Shown: positions 26,539 through 35,383, counted from the first letter of the stretch. The stretch: 64,000 nt of DNA from an uncultured Pseudanabaenaceae cyanobacterium (GCA_938002085.1 CALLAT010000066.1:59473-123472), one strand, 5' to 3'. Program-made: numbers and translations. The notes: generated from the sequence alone by a model not told the origin.

Positions 26539-27633
26539 TTAGATGATGGCATCGACGGTTTGCACCGTTTGGCTGGCGCGCTTGGGCATGTTGGGCTGGT
26601 TGAGCTGGGCCAGGAAGTACTGGGTGGTGAGGGTGGGTTGTTCTGCTTGCATCAGCGATCGCACCACGGCCACTCGTCTTGCCCCTGCATCTACAACAGA
26701 GGTGACGTTCTCAGCGTCAATGCCACCAATGGCAAACCAAGGCACGGGGCAATTTGCCGCTGCATGGCGCACGTAGTCCAAACCGGCTGCTGCCTTGCCA
26801 GGTTTCGTTGGGGTTTCATGGACGGGGCCAACGCCGACGTAATCTGCGCCTTCTTGGATGGCGAGGGATAGCTCCTCGGGACTGGTGGTGGAGCGGCCAA
26901 TGATGCGGTTGGGGCCAAGGATCTGACGGGCCAGACTGATGGGGATGTCCTGTTGACCGAGGTGGACGCCATCGGCGTTGACGGCTAAGGCGATGTCTAC
27001 GCGATCGTTCATAAGGAACAGGGCACCGTAGTCATGGCAAAGCTTGGAGAGCTGGGCCGCAGTTTGCAGGCGCACGGTGTCTTCCGACTCTTTGTCGCGG
27101 TATTGAACCAGCTGAAGACCCCCTTGGAGGGCGGATTCAACGGTCTGGAAGATGTTGTTGGCGGGGCTGGTGACTAAGTACAGCGTGGCGGATTGCAGCT
27201 TGTTGTGGCGATCGTGGGCCAACAGAGAGCTTTCCAGGGAGTAAACCCGGTAGCGCATTTGTTTGCAGGCTTCGCCCATGGCGGGGTCTTGGACCTTGCC
27301 ATATTCTTCCAGGACTCGTAGGGCCTCTTGGACGCGGCAGAAGTTGGCTTGGAGCACATCACCGATGTCGCCGCGCAGTGCTTCTTTCTCGTGGGTGAGG
27401 CTGGTACCCACGTCGCCGACGGTGTTGCGGGCGCTGCGGAATTCGGCCCGGTGCCAGCCCGCCAGTTCCTGGCGTAGGGACTTGCATTCGCCGGTGAATT
27501 CGGGATGATCGAGGCCGAAGCGGCACCATTCTTCGATGATACGCAGGCCCTCACGGACACGATCTAGGTTTGCGTCGAGGATGCGGTAGAGCGCTGGCTG
27601 TACCAGCTGTTCCTGCCAATTGGAGTCGCCCAT
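26539..27633 (-). CDS. thiE: Thiamine-phosphate synthase with N-terminal ThiD2 domain
   Basis: 364 residues. The N-terminal 130 or so ([38 protein letters not shown]) form the ThiD2 domain found fused to ThiE in cyanobacteria. The C-terminal TIM barrel is Thi[70 protein letters not shown] and [11 protein letters not shown]. These include the residues that bind HMP-pyrophosphate and the thiazole phosphate. It joins the two halves of thiamine in the cytoplasm. thiS follows downstream. I saw no clear TPP aptamer upstream. Confidence 0.95.
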   Translation of the reverse strand: MGDSNWQEQLVQPALYRILDANLDRVREGLRIIEEWCRFGLDHPEFTGECKSLRQELAGWHRAEFRSARNTVGDVGTSLTHEKEALRGDIGDVLQANFCRVQEALRVLEEYGKVQDPAMGEACKQMRYRVYSLESSLLAHDRHNKLQSATLYLVTSPANNIFQTVESALQGGLQLVQYRDKESEDTVRLQTAAQLSKLCHDYGALFLMNDRVDIALAVNADGVHLGQQDIPISLARQILGPNRIIGRSTTSPEELSLAIQEGADYVGVGPVHETPTKPGKAAAGLDYVRHAAANCPVPWFAIGGIDAENVTSVVDAGARRVAVVRSLMQAEQPTLTTQYFLAQLNQPNMPKRASQTVQTVDAII

Positions 27634-28167
27634 GGTTTGTGCTTGGTTGAGTGAGGAGATTGCGTTAGGAGGGAACTATTTATGTCCCATTATCTATGGA
27701 TTAGATAAGGATGCACCCGTCGCTGACCCGCTGCAGATGTTGCTTGGGGAAAATTAGGAGTTGAGTTGAACCCTCTAGGGTTTTGCTTTGCTCAGCCGAT
27801 GTAAGGTGTCCAGTCCTTGCGGTGGGCGAAAGCTGTATCTAAGGAAACAAATGGGGGATGCGATCGCCCACGGCCCACCAACCCACAAATATATGGGGAC
27901 TAGATCGCTGTGGAACTGAAGCGGCGATGGAGAGGGTTGACTGCCCCTAAAGGGTTTGAGGGAGCAACAGAGAGGGGCGATCGCCCCCTACCGTGATTTT
28001 GCTATGTCAAATGAGCCTGATCGACTGTTTGTGAGTTCCTCACCGTAATTTGCCTTGCTAAAGCTTGCTATTTACACAAAGAGATTGCGAACTTTCACTC
28101 AGGGAATGCCGTCTGGGTGACTGTTAGAACGGACCCAAAGCACTGCGTTGCCCCCGTGCCCTTGGTT
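27634..28167. other. Intergenic region upstream of divergent thiE and SPOR-like gene
   Basis: 534 bases without a gene. It contains several HIP1-type sites, including a GGGGCGATCGCCCC palindrome near 27976. It should hold the promoters of thiE (minus) and of the gene starting at 28168 (plus). No riboswitch consensus could be recognised. Confidence 0.5.
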
Positions 28168-28779
28168 ATGAAAAGTTTTTTTGACGGTTTGTGTCATTGC
28201 GCAACCCCAACCCCGCTGAGTGGAATGGGATGGTGCTTGGGGCGTAATAGTTTGGCGGTTGCTGTGCTGATGATGGGCGCGACTGTGAGTCTCCCTGCGG
28301 CGATCGCTCAGCCCGGCTCGGTGATGCAAATTCCTGTACCTGCGCCCCAGGCGAGGGGGGGAGCTATTGGGGAAGGGGGAGCTGACTTCTCGAATGGGGC
28401 TTCTCTCCCTACGCCAGCGGGAAGAGAGGTTTTAGCTGGGGAGCCTTTGGCGATGCCGGGGGAGACGGTGCCTGTGGGCAGCTGGGCTGGGCGAGCTGGG
28501 GTAAAAGAGATTGCTTTGGCGGAGATGCCTTGGATGGGAGGCGGCGGCTATGGCTATGGCTATGGAGGCACCGTCGTGGCCCAGGCTCAATATCGGGTCG
28601 TTGTGGCGACGCCGAGTGAAGCCCATGCTGATGCTCTACAGCAGGTGATGCCGGAGGCGATCGCCCTGGATAACCCAGCCATGATGCAGGCGGGTGCCTT
28701 TGCTGACTGGCGACGAGCTAATGCTTTGCGTCGAGCCTTGGGAGCTTACGGATTTGTTGTGGAAATCCAAGGAATGTAA
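28168..28779 (+). CDS. Secreted protein with SPOR-like C-terminal domain
   Basis: 203 residues from the ATG at 28168; ATG 28225 is an alternative that begins directly at the signal peptide (MGWCLGRNSLAVAVLMMGAT, then LPAAIAQ). The middle is Gly/Pro-rich with a GYGYGYGG stretch. The C-terminal 65 residues read QYRVVVATPSEAHADALQQV, then MMQAGAFADWRRANALRRAL and GAYGFVVEIQG. This is the layout of a SPOR-like repeat (two half-repeats with Q-A/V-G-x-F), which in other proteins binds denuded peptidoglycan. Function unknown; a cell-wall role is inference. A terminator follows. Confidence 0.65.
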   Translation: MKSFFDGLCHCATPTPLSGMGWCLGRNSLAVAVLMMGATVSLPAAIAQPGSVMQIPVPAPQARGGAIGEGGADFSNGASLPTPAGREVLAGEPLAMPGETVPVGSWAGRAGVKEIALAEMPWMGGGGYGYGYGGTVVAQAQYRVVVATPSEAHADALQQVMPEAIALDNPAMMQAGAFADWRRANALRRALGAYGFVVEIQGM

Positions 28780-28791
28780 GAGGAAGCATTG

Positions 28792-28823
28792 AACCTGTTG
28801 ATGGGAGGCTACATCAACAGGTT
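28792..28823 (+). terminator. Terminator between convergent genes
   Basis: AACCTGTTGATG (28792-28803) and CATCAACAGGTT (28812-28823) pair perfectly over 12 bp with an 8-base loop, 12 bases after the SPOR-like gene. T-rich sequence follows on the plus strand. It may serve the convergent FTR1 gene too. Confidence 0.7.
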
Positions 28824-28859
28824 TAGTTCAAGTTCCAATACTTAGCCCTAGGGCTACGG

Positions 28860-29798
28860 CTAAGTTTCAGCCGTAGAATTTGCGGGAACAGATGGCTTCG
28901 TTGAGTTACCGCCGCCCAAGCTACGGAAGTAGAGGCTTCCTACCGTCGCAATAAATGTGAAATACCCTGCAGCTTGCAATCCATATAAATGGTCGCGATA
29001 GCCCAAGAGGGTCTTAAAAATGAGCCCTGGGAATTGTTTGTCCGGCATCACTGCACTGGTATCCCACAGCAGTGGCCCCATGGCGCAGGAGGTCTTGCTC
29101 CAACAGAGGTTGATGATGCCTTGCTGTTGGAGCGCGATCGCGGCCCCATCCACATTCTTAATTAACGATGTCACTAGCCCCGCCACAATCAGCAACAACA
29201 GCAGCCCCATGACTTGAAAGAAGCGCTTGAGGTTGATTCGCACACCAAACTTGAAGAGTGCGATACCGATCACTGTTGCCCCCACTAACCCGGCAAGGGC
29301 TCCTAGGGTGGCTGCCGTGCCTCGCTGAAGATTGGCCAGGATAAAGACGACCGTTTCAAACCCTTCGCGCAGCACGGCAATGAAGATGAGACTAAAGATG
29401 CCCCAACCTGCGGCATTACCCGCATCACCTTGGTCCAGCATTTGATCTACGGAGCCTTGGATTTCGCCCTTTAGCGATCGCGCCTGCCTCGTCATCCAAA
29501 TCAACATCCAGCTGAGCATGGCGATCGCCACCCCACACAGTAGAACCTTCAGGCTCGGTTCCAATAACGCTTCCCACTGGCTATCCAGCTGATGGATCTG
29601 CTCAAAGCCCCAACTCAGCAGCAGACCCACCGCTAAACTGGCCCCCAGTCCAGCGCCGATCCCGCTATACACCCAGCGATTGAGTCGAGACTGATTGGCT
29701 TTGCCGAGGCAGGCTAGGACAATACCGACGACGAGAGCGGCCTCAACCCCTTCGCGCAGGGTGATGACAAAAGTGGGTAAGGCAGCAGAAAAATCCAT
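28860..29798 (-). CDS. FTR1-family iron permease
   Basis: 312 residues with about seven membrane segments. Two conserved motifs, TLREGVEAALVVGIV (near residue 15) and AVLREGFETVVFILANL (near 143), are the R-E-G-[VF]-E iron-binding signatures of FTR1/EfeU permeases. FTR1 imports iron across the plasma membrane, usually with an oxidase or EfeO/EfeB partners; none is adjacent here. It is divergent from fur, with 321 bases between, which suggests Fur control. A C-terminal hydrophilic tail (GGGNSTKPSVPANSTAET) is probably cytoplasmic or periplasmic linker. Confidence 0.9.
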   Translation of the reverse strand: MDFSAALPTFVITLREGVEAALVVGIVLACLGKANQSRLNRWVYSGIGAGLGASLAVGLLLSWGFEQIHQLDSQWEALLEPSLKVLLCGVAIAMLSWMLIWMTRQARSLKGEIQGSVDQMLDQGDAGNAAGWGIFSLIFIAVLREGFETVVFILANLQRGTAATLGALAGLVGATVIGIALFKFGVRINLKRFFQVMGLLLLLIVAGLVTSLIKNVDGAAIALQQQGIINLCWSKTSCAMGPLLWDTSAVMPDKQFPGLIFKTLLGYRDHLYGLQAAGYFTFIATVGSLYFRSLGGGNSTKPSVPANSTAET

Positions 29799-30119
29799 GG
29801 TCGAAATAGCGTTTCCGAGGGGAGGGGTCTCTACTAACTTAATGCGTCTCCATCTTTCTTATTAGTCTTTGAAATAGCAGCGGATATTGCTAGCTAGCCC
29901 CTGCTGCAAAATCATGATTGAATTGACCACCCCATCAGCCTCTAAGCCGACCCTCGCCTTGGGGAAAAACAGGTTTCTCTGAAGGCTTCTTAAAGGCAAT
30001 ATGAGATCCGTTTGCTCCCCGGTTTTTAGCAACGGTTCTCAATAAGCTGGGCTTCTTGCAAGTTGAAACCATTTCAGGATATCCTGTCAATAAGAAAGCG
30101 TTATTGAGAGGTCTCGACC
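29799..30119. other. Divergent promoter region of the FTR1 permease gene and fur
   Basis: 321 bases between the permease start at 29798 and the fur start at 30120. The end next to fur holds a stack of three inverted repeats listed separately. An AT-rich stretch lies around 29840-29930 next to the permease. No gene is present. Confidence 0.6.
30064..30107. promoter_or_regulatory. Stacked inverted repeats upstream of fur, possible operator
   Basis: Three adjacent inverted repeats end 12 bases before the fur ATG: TGAAA-CCA-TTTCA (30064-30076), CAGGATATCCTG (30075-30086, perfect palindrome) and TCAATAA-(7)-TTATTGA (30087-30107). They overlap or abut. Cyanobacterial fur genes are known to be autoregulated, so a Fur operator is expected here, but none of the three is an exact classical Fur box. 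Confidence 0.45.
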
Positions 30120-30575
30120 ATGGTCGCCTATAGCCCTGCCGCCCTCAAAGCTGAACTGAATGAGCGTGGATGGCGAATGACCCCCCAGCGAGAGATCATG
30201 CTGGAGACGTTTCAAAATTTACCCAAGGGTGAGCACTTGAGTGCGGAGGATCTCTGCTTGCGCCTTGAGGAGCATGGCGAGAAGGTTAGTCTTTCGACGG
30301 TTTATCGCAACGTCAAGCTGCTGGCTCGCATGGGTATTCTTCGGGAGCTTGAGCTGGCTGAAGGTCACAAGCGTTATGAAATCAATCAACCCGCTCCCCA
30401 TCATCATCACCACCTCATCTGTGTTCGCTGCAATAAGACGGTGGAATTCAAGAATGACTCCGTCTTGAAAGCCGGGGCTAAGATGGCTGAGAAGTCTGGC
30501 TATCACCTCCTCGATTGTCAATTGTTGATTCATGCCGTCTGTCCAACCTGCCAGCGATCGCTAACGGCGGTGTAG
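30120..30575 (+). CDS. fur: Ferric uptake regulator Fur (FurA type)
   Basis: 151 residues. The winged-helix domain has LNERGWRMTPQREIMLETF and EKVSLSTVYRNVKLLARMG (recognition helix). The dimerisation domain has the His-rich NQPAPHHHHHLICVRCNKT, then LLIHAVCPTCQRSL; the two C-x-x-C motifs bind structural zinc. The sequence, as I remember it, is close to cyanobacterial FurA, including GEHLSAED and GILRELEL. It represses iron-acquisition genes when iron is available; the divergent FTR1 gene is a natural target. A 40-base gap separates it from the next gene. Confidence 0.9.
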   Translation: MVAYSPAALKAELNERGWRMTPQREIMLETFQNLPKGEHLSAEDLCLRLEEHGEKVSLSTVYRNVKLLARMGILRELELAEGHKRYEINQPAPHHHHHLICVRCNKTVEFKNDSVLKAGAKMAEKSGYHLLDCQLLIHAVCPTCQRSLTAV

Positions 30576-30614
30576 GCTAGCTTCAGCCTTATCTCGGACT
30601 TCAGAATTTAACTC

Positions 30615-31088
30615 ATGTCTGCTGCATCTTCGGGCCGGATGTTTCTGTCCCATAACTTCACGCTTCCCAATACGGTGTTGCCTGCCTTGAGCCGTGCAGA
30701 GTTTGTTCAGGTTTTTATTGATGGTCTTGCGGACCAAGCCGATATCCACTGTCGCCCTTTGGACAATCCCCATTGGATTGTGGCGGTGAGTTTTGGCGAA
30801 GGGTTTACGCCTCAATCTGTGGGTCAGCTCTGCGTTGCTGCACTCGCTAAAGCTCGCATTCCCCAACTGGACGAGGGTGACGGAGCAAGGCCTCATATTT
30901 TGGCCCTGGGGGGGACAAAGACCACGCCAGCCACGAGTGATTCGTCCGATACTCTCCAAACTGGGGACTGGGGCGTTGATGTGGTGGAAACCCTTGAACC
31001 TGAGAGCTTCTTGGCGGGAATTCAGTGGGACAGCATCAGCGCATCTAAGCCAGCGGATGCCGTTTTTAAGATCGAAGGTCAGGTTTAA
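30615..31088 (+). CDS. Uncharacterised protein downstream of fur
   Basis: 157 residues; I do not recognise the family. It is hydrophilic, with no signal peptide or membrane segment. The central part (WIVAVSFGEGFTPQSVGQLC, then ALAKARIPQL) looks like a folded alpha/beta domain, and the C-terminus has VDVVETLEPESFLAGIQWD. It follows fur by 40 bases on the same strand, ahead of a strong stem-loop at 31119-31156, so the two probably share a transcript and Fur regulation. Codon use and HIP1-rich surroundings are like those of its neighbours. Confidence 0.7.
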   Translation: MSAASSGRMFLSHNFTLPNTVLPALSRAEFVQVFIDGLADQADIHCRPLDNPHWIVAVSFGEGFTPQSVGQLCVAALAKARIPQLDEGDGARPHILALGGTKTTPATSDSSDTLQTGDWGVDVVETLEPESFLAGIQWDSISASKPADAVFKIEGQV

Positions 31089-31118
31089 AGCGGAGCATTT
31101 GCCGGGCGATTTGGAGAG

Positions 31119-31156
31119 CAATTTCACAGCCCTGAATTCTTAGGGCTGTGAAATTG
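31119..31156 (+). terminator. Stem-loop ending the fur operon
   Basis: CAATTTCACAGCCCT (31119-31133) and AGGGCTGTGAAATTG (31142-31156) pair perfectly over 15 bp with an 8-base loop. It lies 30 bases past the stop at 31088. The usual U-run is absent, so its action as an intrinsic terminator is likely but not proven. Confidence 0.6.
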
Positions 31157-31499
31157 AAGATGGCTTGTTTGGAGCGTGGTTTGTTGGAGCAGCGCTCAGC
31201 AGTGGACTCGCATCGCTCTTCAATTGTTTATAAGGGCATGAAATGTTCGTTCTGGTCTTGTTTGCGTTCTCTCTCATTTTCAGAATGCGATGGGCGGGTG
31301 AAGGTCGTGACTAGGCTGGCGAACTTCAACTGAATCTGTGGTTTTTCAGAGATTACGAGGAAAAACCTAAACAAAAGTTAATTAAATATTGTATTTCGTT
31401 TGATTTAGCCCCTGGGACAGGACGGCAAGCAGCGAATTATGGAATGATTAAGGCACTGATATATTTCAGTTCTCTCATAATTCTTTCCTACAGATCGCC
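31157..31499. other. Upstream region of the DICT/HD-GYP-like gene
   Basis: About 340 bases, AT-rich around 31350-31490, probably the promoter of the gene at 31500. An open frame at 31148-31333 overlaps the stem-loop and shows no protein character. Confidence 0.4.
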
Positions 31500-32900
31500 A
31501 TGCAGCCAGAGGCCACTCTGAACCAGCTTAAGGCCTCCTCTCCCGATGGACGGCTGCCCAATAGCTATGGCGTTTATTTCAAAAATACGCTGGTGGCGCT
31601 GTGCCATGCTCTGGAAGATCACATCTTGGAAGGTGATCCTGATGATGAAGCTTCTAAGCCGCTAGTTCTGGTCACGTTTCAGCAGGGCAAATGGTATTTG
31701 CAAGAGGCTGAACGCTACTTTGATATCTCGATGAGATCGAGAGAAGTCGCGATCGCCGCAGTCTCTGATAGTGGCTTTGCGAGTCATCGCACCAGCCAAC
31801 TCAATCAGGTTGACCTCGTCGATTTAGATCCCGGCGATGCCATGGTTCAAGAGTGGAACTTGGTGATTTTGGCTCCGGGCTACTCCGCCATGGTGCTCTG
31901 CCATGAGTTAGATGAGGAAGATTATCGTGGCGGCGGTCAGCCCGATGTCGATATTGAGCGGAAATTCTACGGCCTTTGGACCTTTGACCGTTCCTTGGTG
32001 TCTCGCGCTGCGGAGATCTTGATTGACCGGATGCGCCCCTACGATGAACCCTTGGCAGAGCAGCTCACCGCTCACTACCAAGCTGTGTCGTCGGCCGAAG
32101 GAAATCAGGCCACTGACTTAAGTGGTGTGGTTTCTCGCATCGTGAATTATCTCCAAAGCAGCCAGCAGCAGCTGGTGACGGTGAGCCGCCAAGCCCGAGA
32201 ACTGTGGGAATTGGAAGGTCAGGCTCAGCGACTCAATCGCAACCTCACAGCGAATAAGCTTCAGGCCTTTCTGCGCATGGCCCAGCGGGTGGATGAGCGA
32301 GACTCCTCCAATCCGGCGGCCTCTGTTAGAGTCTCAGCGTTGGCTGAGACAATTGGGCAGGTGCTGGATTTGCCTACCTTGAATTTACGGCGTCTGCGTT
32401 TGGCAGGGCTGCTGTTCCGCATTGGTTTGGCAGAGGCCCCCAGTGAGGTCTTTACCCATACGTCTGAGCAGTTGGAGGCAGCCAGTGAGATGTTCTGGCG
32501 CGATCGCGCTCTACTGGGGGCTCAGCTGCTAGATGCAATGCCTGAGCTTAAACCCATTAGCAATATTGTCCGTCACCAGTTGGAGCATTGGGATGGTACG
32601 GGCAAGCCGGAGGGCCTGAGAGAAGAGAGCATTTCCTTAGAGTCGCGCATCCTCGGATTAGTGGCTTATTTCCAAGAACTTACAGAAGCTCGCAGCGATC
32701 GCCCAGCCCTTGACTTGGGAGATGCTTTGGAGCGCTGTCGAACGTTAAGTGGCAAGCGTTTTGATCCATCTTTGGTCGAGTCTCTGGGAACAGTTGTGCG
32801 CCTTACTGAAATGGGGTTGATGAAGCTGCCAGATCAGCCCAGCCGTCCTCCCAATGTTTGGTTGGAGGAAGCTGAGTTGGCTAAAACTTCCAGCAATTGA
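31500..32900 (+). CDS. DICT sensory domain fused to a degenerate HD-GYP-like domain
   Basis: 466 residues. The N-terminal half (about 25-180) has REVAIAAVSDSGFASHRT and EWNLVILAPGYSAMVLCHEL, which fit the DICT sensory domain of cyanobacterial signalling proteins. A helical linker follows (about 205-250). The C-terminal part resembles HD-GYP phosphodiesterases (RLRLAGLLFRIGL, RHQLEHWDGTGKPEGL). The HD dyad expected after the LL is Phe306-Arg307, and GYP is GKP (368-370), so metal binding and cyclic-di-GMP hydrolysis are unlikely. It may act as a binding or scaffold protein. No membrane segments. Single gene. Confidence 0.75.
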   Translation: MQPEATLNQLKASSPDGRLPNSYGVYFKNTLVALCHALEDHILEGDPDDEASKPLVLVTFQQGKWYLQEAERYFDISMRSREVAIAAVSDSGFASHRTSQLNQVDLVDLDPGDAMVQEWNLVILAPGYSAMVLCHELDEEDYRGGGQPDVDIERKFYGLWTFDRSLVSRAAEILIDRMRPYDEPLAEQLTAHYQAVSSAEGNQATDLSGVVSRIVNYLQSSQQQLVTVSRQARELWELEGQAQRLNRNLTANKLQAFLRMAQRVDERDSSNPAASVRVSALAETIGQVLDLPTLNLRRLRLAGLLFRIGLAEAPSEVFTHTSEQLEAASEMFWRDRALLGAQLLDAMPELKPISNIVRHQLEHWDGTGKPEGLREESISLESRILGLVAYFQELTEARSDRPALDLGDALERCRTLSGKRFDPSLVESLGTVVRLTEMGLMKLPDQPSRPPNVWLEEAELAKTSSN

Positions 32901-33133
32901 GCCCTAGAACGGCTGAGGAGTTCTTCGCTGGCTCTGTCTATAGGTAAGTTGCTTCCAGTTGAGTTGGTGTTTCCCTGGGGGATTTCCCTTTAAGGGAGTT
33001 GGGGACAGTTAATCTCTGAAGGTTGTATCCCAGAGTTGTAATATCCAATAGCTAGGTGTGATTTTTCACATTTAGGGCTGGCTTAGAGTGAATCGACCAG
33101 TCGAACAATGTTTGAAGGGTAGGGTTAAGGGCC

Positions 33134-33754
33134 ATGGCAGAACTGAGTACCCAAGATATGAATCAAGACTGGGCCGATATCCGCCAGGGACTTGTTCAGG
33201 ATTTTGCTGGGCTTGACCTCTCTGGGGCCAACCTTGAGGGAGCAAAGCTATCTAAAAAGGATTTGTCCCAGGCTCAATGCCGGGGGGCTAATTTTGCAGG
33301 CGCTGATCTGCAAGGTTCCAACTTGCGCGGGACCCTGCGCGGGGCTGATTTCGCCGGAGCTAGTTTACAAGGAGCGGACTGCCGCAACGGAGACTTACGG
33401 GCAACGACTTGGCGAGATGCCCAAGTGGGGCAGATCAGCCTCGCGGGAGCCTTTTTAGCGGGTGCCGTTATGAGTCAGCTGGACTTGCAGGATGTGGACC
33501 TGCGAGGGGCTGATTTGCGAGGAGCCAATTTGTCTGGGGCGAATTTAGGGCATTGTGATTTGTCCAGCGCCAATCTTTCGGGGGCAGATCTGTCTGGCGT
33601 CAATCTGGAAGAGGCGAACTTGGCAGGGGCTGTCTTACGGGGCGCTGATTTAACCGGGGCTAACTTGCTCTGTGCTGTGTTGGAAGGTTCCCAGTGGGAG
33701 GGGGCTGTTCTGGATAAGGCTTGTCTAGAAGGCACGCCTTTGATGGGGATTTAG
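33134..33754 (+). CDS. Pentapeptide-repeat protein
   Basis: 206 residues. From about residue 23 to the C-terminus it consists of A-[DN]-L-x-G-type pentapeptides (GANLEGAKLSKKDL, RGADLRGANLSGANLG, SGADLSGVNLEEANLAGAVL). These fold into a right-handed quadrilateral beta-helix. The repeat is briefly broken near 85-105 (NGDLRATTWRDAQVGQ). The first 22 residues are non-repeat and hydrophilic, with no signal peptide, so a cytoplasmic location is likely. Function unknown; such proteins are abundant in cyanobacteria. A strong terminator follows. Confidence 0.92.
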   Translation: MAELSTQDMNQDWADIRQGLVQDFAGLDLSGANLEGAKLSKKDLSQAQCRGANFAGADLQGSNLRGTLRGADFAGASLQGADCRNGDLRATTWRDAQVGQISLAGAFLAGAVMSQLDLQDVDLRGADLRGANLSGANLGHCDLSSANLSGADLSGVNLEEANLAGAVLRGADLTGANLLCAVLEGSQWEGAVLDKACLEGTPLMGI

Positions 33755-33784
33755 CAGATGGGCGTTTAGCAGATGGCCAAGATT

Positions 33785-33834
33785 AAGCATCCGAAATGGA
33801 AGTAACAACTCCCATTTCGGATGCTTTGGTTTTG
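33785..33834 (+). terminator. Terminator after the pentapeptide-repeat gene
   Basis: AAGCATCCGAAATGG (33785-33799) pairs perfectly with CCATTTCGGATGCTT (33812-33826), 15 bp, followed by TGGTTTT on the plus strand. It lies 31 bases past the stop and between convergent genes, so it may act both ways. Confidence 0.8.
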
Positions 33835-33863
33835 AGGAGCTGACCTCTGGCTAATCTTTCCGT

Positions 33864-34910
33864 TCAGCTATCCATTTGCGTAGCGGCGTAGAGTCCTGCG
33901 CCAATGAGCCCCACTTGTTGGTTGAGAATGACCTGGACGGGCATGCGTTTGAGCAGGGGCTCCATGCGCCCCTTGTTGCAAAATGCGGTGATGAAGCCGC
34001 CGTTGCTGAGTCGGTCAATATTCTTGGCTGCAATGCCACCGGCCAGGTAAACACCGCCATAGGCCAGCAGCTTCAAGGCTAGATTGCCTGTTTCTGCGCC
34101 GTAGGCCTCGCAGAAGAGGGCCATGGTGCGTTCACAGAGCGAATTGGTCGGTGCCGCTTGGGCGATGGTGGCCCCAGGGTCGGGTTGCTCATCGCTGTAT
34201 TCTTCTGCGGTCTCCCAGCTGCGAATGACTTGGGCGACGCTGGGGTCTTCTGCCATGGACTCGCGATCGCGCAAAAACTGATAAAACGCCACCACCCCTT
34301 GGCCAGAGACAATGCGTTCAGCCGAAACATGGCTCAACCCACGACTCTCCTGGATATATTCCAGCAAGCGGAACTCTAGGGCCGTGCGAGGGGCAAAGTC
34401 TGCATGGCCTCCTTCGGTCGGAAATACGCGGGAGCGACCGTTGGCCTGGGGGATGACAAAGCATTGGCCTAGGCCAGTTCCAGCACCGATGACGGCGATC
34501 GGGGCGGTTGGGACCGCTTCGCCTGCTTGGAGGTCGCTTAGATCTTGGGGGGCCAGGCCTGGAATGCCGTAACCAATGGCAGCAAAGTCATTGATCAGAG
34601 TAACTTGCTTTAAGTTCAGGGCTTGACTGAGCCGGGTCTCAGAGAGCTTCCAGCCCAGATTTGTCAGTTCGGAGGTTCCACCCACGACGGGGCCAGCGAT
34701 CGCAAAGCAAGCCCGCTGCGGTTCTGGCTTTGTTTGAGTCTTTTGCGCTGCCTCCTGGAGAAAAAGGTTCACCATGGGAACCAGATCGTCATACTGCTGA
34801 CTGGGATACACCATCTCATAGCGAACAGTCAGATCTTCGCTGTCATTGGCTTCCAGCCAGCGCAGGATTGTCTTTGTTCCACCAATGTCTCCAGCTAACA
34901 GTTGAGTCAC
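33864..34910 (-). CDS. glk: Glucokinase
   Basis: 348 residues of the bacterial glucokinase family. MTQLLAGDIGGTKTILRWLE holds the phosphate-binding loop. Other matching pieces are CFAIAGPV, LINDFAAIGYG (catalytic Asp in N-D-F), VIGAGTGLGQ, FPTEGGHADFAPR, RIVSGQGV and VYLAGGIAAKN. It phosphorylates glucose to glucose-6-phosphate in the cytoplasm using ATP. Length is normal. It is convergent with the pentapeptide-repeat gene and transcribed alone, with no sugar transporter nearby. Confidence 0.95.
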   Translation of the reverse strand: MTQLLAGDIGGTKTILRWLEANDSEDLTVRYEMVYPSQQYDDLVPMVNLFLQEAAQKTQTKPEPQRACFAIAGPVVGGTSELTNLGWKLSETRLSQALNLKQVTLINDFAAIGYGIPGLAPQDLSDLQAGEAVPTAPIAVIGAGTGLGQCFVIPQANGRSRVFPTEGGHADFAPRTALEFRLLEYIQESRGLSHVSAERIVSGQGVVAFYQFLRDRESMAEDPSVAQVIRSWETAEEYSDEQPDPGATIAQAAPTNSLCERTMALFCEAYGAETGNLALKLLAYGGVYLAGGIAAKNIDRLSNGGFITAFCNKGRMEPLLKRMPVQVILNQQVGLIGAGLYAATQMDS

Positions 34911-35383
34911 GGAATGCTCCTTTGAGAGGATGAGGATGTATCTGGCAGTGTTGATTCAAGGGCCTTTCAAGGAGCCATACAGCACTAGCTTGCGAGAGAT
35001 TGCCAAGTCTTGGGATTGCCGTTCTAGATGTCTTCTCTTTTGTTCAATGCTTCGCTTGAGGTAAGCGTTGGACAAATCATGGAACGAAGCATCCAGATAA
35101 ATAATTGCTCGCTGTGTCCCTGGGTATCTTAATTTTTCTGATTCCCTTTGGTAATAGAAAAAATGCTGGATAGCCGTAAGTCATGTCACTCAGTTTGCTT
35201 AATTGGGAGTTTCAATGCCCCTGAAAGCTTGCTGCAAGAAGATTCTGGATAATACAGCCCTGCTCTTTGCGGTTTACTTCAAGACAGCGGGCTCACCGCG
35301 TGTATAATGCGATGGTGGAAATTTGATCTTGCTTCAGCAACATTGCTTGGTTGAAGTCTGAGGTTCAGTTTTCTCAATGTTGT
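34911..35383. other. Region between glk and tRNA-Pro
   Basis: 473 bases without a protein gene. It contains the glk promoter side and, at its right end, the tRNA promoter region with a TATAAT box at 35303-35308. A weak inverted repeat around 35048-35078 (GCTTCGCTT and AAGCGTT pieces) is visible. I see nothing else. Confidence 0.5.
35303..35308 (+). promoter_or_regulatory. Probable -10 box of the tRNA-Pro gene
   Basis: A consensus TATAAT preceded by TG lies 75 bases before the tRNA. No good -35 is visible (AAGACA at 35281-35286 with a 16-base spacer is the best). The implied 5' leader of about 70 bases would be removed by RNase P. Confidence 0.45.

Noticed and set aside
33475-33735. Minus-strand repetitive open frame (K-S-A-P repeats)
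   Set aside because: Antisense shadow of the pentapeptide repeats.
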